A DNA stretch of 24,064 nt from JBHHYN01 sp046757565 (GTDB lineage: Bacteria; Pseudomonadota; Gammaproteobacteria; Eutrophobiales; Eutrophobiaceae). The stretch lies in the NCBI GenBank assembly GCA_046757565.1, contig JBHHYN010000034.1:1-24064 (forward strand). Direction: 5' to 3'. The notes below the pieces were generated by a model. That model was not told the DNA's origin. It ran no database searches and saw nothing but the letters and a program-made list of their open reading frames with translations. The translations under genes and the position numbers were made by a program. This document shows, piece after piece, positions 8,252-14,856 of this stretch (its first letter is position 1; each line of letters begins with the position of its first letter).

Positions 8252-9802
8252 ATGAACAGTGGAAAATTGGACGGAGAGAAAGCATCAGACCAGGTGGCTG
8301 CAGAATCACTACGCATCAGCCCGGAACGGCTGGTCGAGGTGGCGCACACAGCGCGCATACCCCTGCCGGACGCCGAGGTGCCGATCATGGTGGAAATCAT
8401 GAATCACGCTCTTGGGGGCCTTTATGCCCAGCTCGATGTACTGGAGGCGCGTGACACGACCACATCGGTGCCGGCGCGGAAGTGGTGGTGGCCCAGTGAG
8501 AGCGAGGACCCGCAAAACATTTTTATTACCCGCTGCGAGATTCAGGAACACGAGGACGGACCTCTGGTGGGGATGCGCGTAGCCGTCAAGGACTGTATTG
8601 GGGTCGCCGGCGTACCGATGACCTGCGCTTCGCGCCAGCTCTCCGATTTTATTGCGGGCGTGGACGCCACCGCGGTTGAACGGTTGCTTGACGCCGGCGC
8701 CCGGATCGTGGGCAAAACGAACCTTGATGAGTTCTACGTAGATACCACTTCCGAGACGAGTCAATTCGGCCCCACCCTGAATCCGCGACTCGGGCCGGAG
8801 TATGGCCCCGGCGGATCATCCGGCGGCAGCGCCGCTGCGGTGGCGGCGGGTGTCGCCGACGCCGCGTTAGGAACCGACGGGGCCGGCAGTTCACGGGTCC
8901 CGGCCGTATTCTGCGGCCTTGTGGGCCTCAAGCCAACGCATGGACTGGTTCCTACTTATGGCGTCGCGGACATGATGCCCAGCGTTGATCATGTGGGCCT
9001 GCTGGCTGACGACGTCCCGACCGTGGCGCGCGTACTCGAGGTGCTTGCCGGTTCCGACCCGCGTGATCCCGCCAGCGCTTGTGTCCGGCCAACTGTCTAT
9101 ACCAGCCAGCTTGACGGCGGTGTGCGTGGCTTACGGGTGGGAGTGTTAAAGGAGTTCTTTGATGCGGGCCTTGCTCCGCAAGTCCGGGAAGGGGTCGAGC
9201 GCGGCCTCTCCAACCTGCGTCAGCTTGGCGCCGACGTCCAGGAGTGTTCGATCCCGAGTATGGCGGAGGCCCTGGCGGTATGGATGGCCTGCTCGGTCGG
9301 GGAGCAGGCGGTAAGTTGGTGCAACGACGGGGTCTGCGTCACTCGAAACGGGGGCTACGATGACGCTTGGCTGGAGGCCTTTGCGGCATTACGGCGCCGG
9401 CAAGACCCGCAATACGGGCGTTCGATTCGCCTGATTGTGCTGCTCGGAGCCTATTTAAGTCTGGACCATGGAAATCGCCACTACGCGGCTGCGATGAACC
9501 GCCGCATTGCGTTGCGCAGCGATTACGAACGCGCCTTTGAATCCCACGATCTTCTGGTTACACCCACCATACCCATGTTGCCCTTCAAGTTAGGTGAACT
9601 GGAACAACACGGTGGCAGCTTCTCCACAATCCCCTACACCTGCCCCTTCAACATGCTGGGGGCGCCGGCACTGAGCGTTACCTGTGATCGCATCGAAGGG
9701 CGCTTCGTGGGCATGCAGCTGGCCGGACGATGGCGCGATGAGGCTACCCTGCTGCGGACCGCTCACGCTTACCAGGAGAACTTTCGTGAAAGCATCGGAT
9801 GA
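8252..9802 (+). CDS. Amidase-signature family hydrolase
   Basis: This 516-residue cytoplasmic enzyme would hydrolyse a C-N amide bond. The Ser-cisSer-Lys triad of the amidase-signature family is readable: Lys113 in VAVKD, Ser189 in the GGSSGGS loop, and the nucleophile Ser213 in GAGSSR. The nucleophile motif is slightly unusual; many members have GGSIR. An extra N-terminal helical stretch of about 80 residues precedes the catalytic core. The substrate cannot be told from sequence; GatA-like and AtzF-like enzymes share these motifs, but no GatB, GatC or urea carboxylase partner is nearby. The start is backed by GGAG at 8239-8242, and the gap from the RND gene is 4 bp, so it belongs to the same operon. 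Confidence 0.88.
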   Translation: MNSGKLDGEKASDQVAAESLRISPERLVEVAHTARIPLPDAEVPIMVEIMNHALGGLYAQLDVLEARDTTTSVPARKWWWPSESEDPQNIFITRCEIQEHEDGPLVGMRVAVKDCIGVAGVPMTCASRQLSDFIAGVDATAVERLLDAGARIVGKTNLDEFYVDTTSETSQFGPTLNPRLGPEYGPGGSSGGSAAAVAAGVADAALGTDGAGSSRVPAVFCGLVGLKPTHGLVPTYGVADMMPSVDHVGLLADDVPTVARVLEVLAGSDPRDPASACVRPTVYTSQLDGGVRGLRVGVLKEFFDAGLAPQVREGVERGLSNLRQLGADVQECSIPSMAEALAVWMACSVGEQAVSWCNDGVCVTRNGGYDDAWLEAFAALRRRQDPQYGRSIRLIVLLGAYLSLDHGNRHYAAAMNRRIALRSDYERAFESHDLLVTPTIPMLPFKLGELEQHGGSFSTIPYTCPFNMLGAPALSVTCDRIEGRFVGMQLAGRWRDEATLLRTAHAYQENFRESIG

Positions 9803-9841
9803 GATGAATCCCGCATCCTGCAGTAGAAGTAACAAAGTACT

Positions 9842-9883
9842 TTGAACGTTGAACCTTGAACCTTGAACCTTGAACCTTGAACC
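9842..9883. repeat. Tandem heptamer array, (TTGAACC) x5 plus one variant
   Basis: Five perfect TTGAACC units (9849-9883) are preceded by one TTGAACG unit (9842-9848). The array lies between the amidase stop and the DUF3179 start. Copy number in such short arrays changes easily by slippage; an effect on expression of the next gene is only a possibility. Confidence 0.95.
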
Positions 9884-9900
9884 AAATACGGTGAATGAAT

Positions 9901-11085
9901 ATGTCTGATAATACTACATTCCAATACATGGTATACGGATCGCTTGCCATTGCCTATTTAGTTACTGCAGTTGGATTTACCTTCCTCAATGATATAGGAC
10001 AGATGTTTATCCAGGCGCCGAGAAATGCCTACATAACCGCATTCAAATGGCGCAAAGAATTAAAGTATCTCAGTGTTGCCGCGTTTTTGTTCGCATTGAC
10101 AGTAAATTACATTACACCCGTTTTGAGCTGGACAGGCATTACGATTAATCTCGTGCTGTTCATACCTTTTTTCGTCTCGGCTTTTCTACTTGTCAAGATC
10201 ATGTTCCCACCCAAACAAGCCGGCGCAAATTTCGTATCGATAACTGAGGCTGATCAGCACATAAAGGATGATGATACAGTATGGGTGGTTGAGATTAACG
10301 GTGATGCCCGCGCGTATCCACATAAATGGCTTGCCCAGCCGCATGTTATCGGGGATAAAGTCGGTGGAGAAGAAATTGTTATGACATTTTGTGACCTCAG
10401 TCACCTGGGCTCTGCCTACAACCCGTACATCAATGAACAAAAGGTTGATCTGGATACATTCACACAAATCCATTGCAATCTTATTTTATATGACCGCAAA
10501 ACCGATGAGACCATTCAACAGATCTATGGGGCAACGGAAGATACCGGCAAGCAAATGCAGCCCTATCCTACCCAGGTCATGCCTTACGCTTCGTTTAAAA
10601 GGATATATCCCGATGGCCGGGTTTTACACAATCCGCCTGCAGGAATCAAGGACAGGATAGTACTCCGGGCGTTGCTTACCGTGGACGCAATTCAACATGA
10701 CAGAGATAAGCCTCCTGCCTTTCCCACTATCAATCTCGAAGATCCCGGTATCAAACGGCTGCATCCGAAAGATTTGGTATGGGCCGTTAACATTGCCGAT
10801 GAGCAAGTAGTCTATACTCTTGACTATTTCGAGCACAACAACTGGGTCATCAACACGCAGGTCGGTGGTAAGGATATTGTACTGGTGTATTACCTCGAAT
10901 ATCGCACTGTGGGTGGGTTCAACCGTCATATCAATGGACAGACGATTACAATTTCCGATCCGAATCAGATTGATGTTCACGGCAACACGCCACATGGCAA
11001 GCTAATCCGGATTCCCGTTGCCAGTGAAGTATTCTGGATGGTCTGGTACACCTATTACCCGGATAGCGTCATTAATAAGCAATGA
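9901..11085 (+). CDS. DUF3179 domain membrane protein
   Basis: The 394-residue product begins with three predicted membrane segments (about residues 8-28, 47-64 and 74-97). A soluble DUF3179 domain follows: an NGDARAYP motif near residue 138, then a DKVGGEEIVMTFCDLSHLGSAY-like region holding the family's conserved Cys, with a second half containing VGGKDIVLVYY. DUF3179 function is not established. ATG 9901 is chosen over ATG 9895 because GGTGA (9890-9894) is spaced correctly only for 9901. Base use is visibly poorer in GC than in neighbours (24 of 60 G+C at 10021-10080 against 43 of 60 at 9001-9060, counted by hand), suggesting separate ancestry. It could be an independent insertion into the cluster. 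Confidence 0.85.
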   Translation: MSDNTTFQYMVYGSLAIAYLVTAVGFTFLNDIGQMFIQAPRNAYITAFKWRKELKYLSVAAFLFALTVNYITPVLSWTGITINLVLFIPFFVSAFLLVKIMFPPKQAGANFVSITEADQHIKDDDTVWVVEINGDARAYPHKWLAQPHVIGDKVGGEEIVMTFCDLSHLGSAYNPYINEQKVDLDTFTQIHCNLILYDRKTDETIQQIYGATEDTGKQMQPYPTQVMPYASFKRIYPDGRVLHNPPAGIKDRIVLRALLTVDAIQHDRDKPPAFPTINLEDPGIKRLHPKDLVWAVNIADEQVVYTLDYFEHNNWVINTQVGGKDIVLVYYLEYRTVGGFNRHINGQTITISDPNQIDVHGNTPHGKLIRIPVASEVFWMVWYTYYPDSVINKQ

Positions 11086-11466
11086 TTCCGGCTACTTCAC
11101 AATCTCCGCAAACTGAGCACTTTTTTGAATAATCCAGCTGGATCAATAGATTGCACAGTTATTATCAGTCTCTGATTAAGTAATTTCCTAGTGCCTGTCC
11201 TGCACAGGATCCACATTACTCAAGACCTACCTTGTCGTACTTAGAGAGAACGATTTTCAATCTTTCAGTTAGTTCTGCTAAGATGATGGGTATAAACGAT
11301 TCGGGACATAGGGGTATAATACTCTACCCGTTGAGACCGGTGACCATTAACATTATCATGATACGAATATTCGCTGGATGCGGTTTATTTACCTGGCGTT
11401 TCCCGTGATGGGGTTGCAGCAATCGCACCGTCCGTGGCCAGTACGCTAAATTTGGAGGACTCTACA
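11086..11466. other. Intergenic region between DUF3179 and second DUF1329 gene
   Basis: There is no gene here. It contains a small hairpin without a T run (CCTGT/ACAGG arms, 11194-11208) and a good sigma70-like promoter at 11331-11359. A second TATAAT-like box at 11315-11320 has no matching -35. Confidence 0.5.
11331..11359 (+). promoter_or_regulatory. Sigma70-like promoter for the second DUF1329 gene
   Basis: TTGAGA (11331-11336) and TATCAT (11354-11359) are separated by exactly 17 bp. Each box differs from consensus at one base. It would give a leader of roughly 100 nt before the DUF1329 start at 11467. Confidence 0.55.
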
Positions 11467-12777
11467 ATGCTAAATCTTGTCCTGCGTAGTCTTGCACTCT
11501 TCGCCGTGTTGCTGGTGTATGCCGGCGTTCAGGCGGACCCTTTCGATGACTCCTTCTTTCCATACCGTGATGGGCCGCCAACCTATCCGGGTCTTGAGGT
11601 GGGCATGACCATCGATCAGAGTAATGTCGATCAGTTCAAGGACATTTTTGCTCCAGGCGAGTTTGAATATATCAAAAAGGGCTGGAACAAGGTCAAGGTA
11701 GCGAAAACTGTTCCGTTTACACTTTATCATGGTTACGTTGAGGCCAGCCGCAAGAACATCGGCGCCATTTCCCTTACCGATAAAGGCCTGTTGAGTTCCA
11801 ACTGGCAGGCGGGACGCGCCTTTCCTTTTCCTCCGGACAAGAATGATCCGCAGGCGGGGCTGAAGCTCATCTGGAATTACCAGCGCGGATTCAATGCGGG
11901 CGACAGCGAGACCATTAAACCGTTCTGGTGGTCCTACAAAAACGCCAAGACCGGCAAAGTCGAACGGGTGCTGAAGTGGGAGTGGCACTTCCTGAACTGG
12001 ATGAACCGCACCCAGTTTGACCCCAAGCCTAATATCGAGAAGAACCCTTCCGAGATCTTCCGTACCGGCTATAGCAGGGTGCTGGAACCATTCGATTTGA
12101 AGGATACGCAGTTGCTGATCACGCGCTATCAGAACGATCTGCACCGCGATAACGTCTGGCTCTACCTCGGGTTCCAGCGCCGCGTGCGGCGGCTCGACAG
12201 CGGCCAGATTACCGATGCCTTTTTGGGGACGGACATCATGATCGAGGATTTCGAAGGCTATAACGGACGCGTCTCCGACTACACCTGGGAGTACGGCGGA
12301 ACCAAGTATCTGCTGACGCCGTTTCTTGTGCGCACCCCCGATCTTGACCTTGAGCCCGAGGCCCCGGGAACGCCCGACGGCTTCAAGTTCATAAAGTTTG
12401 GCGGCCGTGGCGGCTGCTTCCCTCAGGTACCCTGGATGTTGCGTCTGGTGGACATCGTGATTGGCACGCCTAAAGATGCCAGCCATCCACTGTCTCGCCG
12501 TGTCATCTACCTGGACCGCGAGACCTCGGTCATGGCGGAACTGCATAACTATGACCGCAAGGGCAAGTTATGGAAGACCTTTAATATTTGCAAGACACTG
12601 GCCGACTCCCACCTCCCGCAGAACCATGGTACGGGCGTCCCGGTTGAAGACTGCGCGGTCCTGCAGGATGTTCAGGCGGATCACTGCACGACACTGCAGT
12701 TCCACAGCGTCATCAACCACGAAGAGAACCCCCCTTCGTTGTTTACCGTGCAGAACCTGCGAAAGCGGGGCCGGTAA
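11467..12777 (+). CDS. DUF1329 family periplasmic/envelope protein (copy 2)
   Basis: This 436-residue protein has a Sec signal peptide (hydrophobic residues about 5-20, cleavage after Val-Gln-Ala near 22). It is a divergent relative of the protein at 452-1732, with matching layout and the DUF1329 length. The start at ATG 11467 is supported by GGAGG at 11454-11458; an upstream in-frame TTG at 11434 would place extra residues ahead of the signal peptide and is rejected. Unlike copy 1 it has no DUF1302 gene beside it. It is a single-gene unit with its own promoter, ending at a long hairpin. A role in handling a hydrophobic compound in the envelope is inferred from family context. Confidence 0.85.
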   Translation: MLNLVLRSLALFAVLLVYAGVQADPFDDSFFPYRDGPPTYPGLEVGMTIDQSNVDQFKDIFAPGEFEYIKKGWNKVKVAKTVPFTLYHGYVEASRKNIGAISLTDKGLLSSNWQAGRAFPFPPDKNDPQAGLKLIWNYQRGFNAGDSETIKPFWWSYKNAKTGKVERVLKWEWHFLNWMNRTQFDPKPNIEKNPSEIFRTGYSRVLEPFDLKDTQLLITRYQNDLHRDNVWLYLGFQRRVRRLDSGQITDAFLGTDIMIEDFEGYNGRVSDYTWEYGGTKYLLTPFLVRTPDLDLEPEAPGTPDGFKFIKFGGRGGCFPQVPWMLRLVDIVIGTPKDASHPLSRRVIYLDRETSVMAELHNYDRKGKLWKTFNICKTLADSHLPQNHGTGVPVEDCAVLQDVQADHCTTLQFHSVINHEENPPSLFTVQNLRKRGR

Positions 12778-12825
12778 CGGCAGTCTTACATACCGGTCGA
12801 TATTAGAAACAACGAAAGCAGTAGT

Positions 12826-12853
12826 GGAGGGATTGTTGCCCGGCAATCCCTCC
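12826..12853. terminator. Long hairpin between convergent genes, probable terminator
   Basis: A perfect 10-bp stem, GGAGGGATTG with CAATCCCTCC, encloses an 8-nt loop in the gap between the DUF1329 stop (+) and the TetR stop (-). The T run after it is weak (ATCTTT on +), so termination may be incomplete. Its position between convergent genes fits a shared terminator. Confidence 0.6.
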
Positions 12854-12912
12854 ATCTTTCCGGCGTTTGGCAGGTTTTATGTTGGCAGTATCACTGCCGG
12901 GACGGTGGAGAT

Positions 12913-13479
12913 TCAGCCGACAGGATGCGTGAGAATATCAAGTTTTCTTTCCAATTCCGCCAGCCTCTTCCGCATAGGTTCCCGCACCGTTACCACCCAT
13001 TCACCTATGATGTAGTAATAGATTAACCGTGCCCGGATCTCCGCCTCCTTATCATTAAAACCTACATCGATAAACAAACCATGAAGAAAAGAGAGGCGGA
13101 TTTTATCAATATGGTTGACGGCTTTCTGGGCCCTTGGATCACTCCTCGCCCAGGCGCGTACGGCCGGATCATACCGGGCGCGTTCTTTTCCAATCACCTC
13201 CCTGATTGCATTGTAAAGTCTGTCCATTGGGGGCCCATGGAATTTTTTCGCCGTATTCAGCACAGTCTGGGTCATCTCATGGGCCCAGTACTCCAGCAAT
13301 ACATCCAGCAAAGCATCCCTGTCCTTGAAATGCCAGTAAAAACTTCCTTTGGTGACACCAAGTTTTCTGGCCACGCGCTCTATCCTTACCTGATCAATGC
13401 CCTCTTCATGCAGTGTCTTGAAGGAGGCATTAATCCAATCATCACGATCCAGCCTTTTTTTAGTTTTAATGCGCATCAT
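12913..13479 (-). CDS. TetR family transcriptional regulator
   Basis: This is a 188-residue regulator. An N-terminal TetR helix-turn-helix is followed by a helical ligand-binding domain; the recognition region reads VARKLGVTKGSFYWHFKDRDALL (about residues 37-59). It is encoded divergently from the YCF48-RND-Mo hydroxylase-UbiD genes. A palindrome sits inside a + strand promoter in the gap, the classical arrangement for a TetR repressor of the neighbouring operon and possibly of itself. ATG 13479 is chosen (ATG 13476 is equally possible); the longer frame to a TTG at 13548 adds residues with no similarity to the family start. The effector is probably a substrate or intermediate of the adjacent operon (inference). 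Confidence 0.9.
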   Translation of the reverse strand: MMRIKTKKRLDRDDWINASFKTLHEEGIDQVRIERVARKLGVTKGSFYWHFKDRDALLDVLLEYWAHEMTQTVLNTAKKFHGPPMDRLYNAIREVIGKERARYDPAVRAWARSDPRAQKAVNHIDKIRLSFLHGLFIDVGFNDKEAEIRARLIYYYIIGEWVVTVREPMRKRLAELERKLDILTHPVG

Positions 13480-13865
13480 GACTATCCATGACCCCGAACT
13501 TTTCTGTAAAGCGATATTCTTGAAATTAAAGAAAAAATTGTCACGCAAATCCTGTTTAGCGGCTACTCCGGATCATATTGACATGATATCGTTTCATAGG
13601 TTAGCCTCTGCCTTACATACGTAACCGTATGTTATATAATTATATTGGACTTGCTGCAAGTTCTCCAATTCCCTTCGTTAGTGTCGCTCCCGGGACAGGA
13701 GGGGTGTGTCATTCCGAATGAACGAGAGGAATTTTAAGTGAATGTGGGCAAAAATAATCTGTCATGATAGCCCCATATCCCGAAACATAAGTGATAAGTA
13801 AGAAACCCTTAATTTACAGCAGTAGTGAGAGTATCTCTGGAGGAGTATTGTATAAACCGGACACA
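13480..13865. other. Divergent regulatory region between TetR and YCF48 genes
   Basis: This region carries a + strand promoter with a TetR-type palindrome (13612-13640). A hairpin just after the expected start of transcription has arms ACTTGC/GCAAGT (13649-13661), extended by TTGG/CCAA. A further palindrome TCATTC-C-GAATGA lies at 13709-13721. A ribosome site GAGAGGA precedes a 9-codon GTG-started mini-frame at 13738-13767, which may be chance. Confidence 0.5.
13612..13640 (+). promoter_or_regulatory. Promoter with embedded TetR-type operator
   Basis: The -35 box CTTACA (13612-13617) and a perfect -10 TATAAT (13635-13640) are 17 bp apart. The palindrome ACATACG-TAAC-CGTATGT (13615-13632) has two perfect 7-bp arms, overlaps the -35 and fills most of the spacer. 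A TetR dimer bound there would block RNA polymerase. The divergent TetR gene is the obvious candidate. Confidence 0.65.
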
Positions 13866-14843
13866 ATGGGTCCATATCGCAGAACAGCGGTCATGATTTT
13901 ATTGACACTGCTTGCCGGTCTGTCAGGATGTGAGTCACCGTTGCGGCTGGAGGGTGTGGCGCAGCGCCTTAACGAACCGATTCGGCGCTCGGATACGTTT
14001 CAGGCAGCCACCAGCAATGGTAATACTATCATTGTTGTCGGCAATCAGGGGCTTGTCCTGATCTCAAATGACGAAGGCCGCAACTGGCATCGCAGTAAGC
14101 TGCCGGAGTGGCCGGCGCTTATTGACGTGACTGCCTGTCCGGATGGTCTTATCGCGGCACTTGCCATAAAGGGCCAGGTATGGACGTCAACTGATAACGG
14201 CAGCCAGTGGCAACCCCATGCTATCCAGACAGAGGAGGCAGTACAGTCCATCACCTGCGACCCGCAAAACCGTCTGTGGGTGGTCGGGAGTTTCAGCAGC
14301 ATCTTCTCCAGCGGAGATAGAGGCGCAACATGGAAACTCAATTCCCTTGATGAAGATCTGATCCTCACCAACATTCAATTTCTCGACATGAATCATGCTG
14401 TCATCTCCGGCGAATTCGGGACCTTGTTGACATCCGGTAACGGTGGTGAGACCTGGCAACGAATGCCCCAGCTCGATGATGAGTTCTATCCGCAAGCCAT
14501 GCTCTTTACCGATCCGGATAACGGCAGGGTTGTGGGTCTGGGTGGTGTGGTGCTGCACACCACCGATGGCGGGCATACCTGGTCCAAACAGCAGAGTGAC
14601 ACCATCGCACCACTGTTTGGCATCGAAAGACTGGGAGATGATCTGTATATTGTCGGAGGTGAAGGCGTCCTGCTGAAACTCAGTGATGAACGGTGGGTCC
14701 GGGTTGATCACGGCAAGTCGATTCGTCAGTATCTGCGGGCGGTGCTGGCTGTGGGCAGCGACAAGCTTCTCGTCGCCGGCCAGGCCGGGGCATTACACCT
14801 CCTGCCGGCCGGTAAATTGACACTGACGGCAAGCAACAATTAG
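13866..14843 (+). CDS. YCF48/BNR-repeat lipoprotein (copy 2)
   Basis: This 325-residue exported protein has a lipoprotein signal peptide. An Arg-Arg-containing start and a hydrophobic core lead to the lipobox Leu-Ser-Gly-Cys, with Cys at about residue 22. The mature part has at least five Gly-x-x-Trp repeats (for example DNGSQW, GDRGATW, NGGETW, DGGHTW) of the YCF48 beta-propeller kind. The start is uncertain: ATG 13866 gives the neatest signal peptide, TTG 13848 lies just after GGAGGAG (13839-13845), and GTG 13791 is the longest. It is the first gene of the TetR-flanked operon and precedes the RND gene by 13 bp, the same pairing as at 4771-8247. A partner role for the transporter is inference. 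Confidence 0.82.
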   Translation: MGPYRRTAVMILLTLLAGLSGCESPLRLEGVAQRLNEPIRRSDTFQAATSNGNTIIVVGNQGLVLISNDEGRNWHRSKLPEWPALIDVTACPDGLIAALAIKGQVWTSTDNGSQWQPHAIQTEEAVQSITCDPQNRLWVVGSFSSIFSSGDRGATWKLNSLDEDLILTNIQFLDMNHAVISGEFGTLLTSGNGGETWQRMPQLDDEFYPQAMLFTDPDNGRVVGLGGVVLHTTDGGHTWSKQQSDTIAPLFGIERLGDDLYIVGGEGVLLKLSDERWVRVDHGKSIRQYLRAVLAVGSDKLLVAGQAGALHLLPAGKLTLTASNN

Positions 14844-14856
14844 CTTGTATTAAATC

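Noticed and set aside
12461..13015. 184-residue + frame over the end of DUF1329 and the start of the TetR region
   Set aside because: It overlaps two well-supported genes in other frames and shows low-complexity, shadow-like composition.
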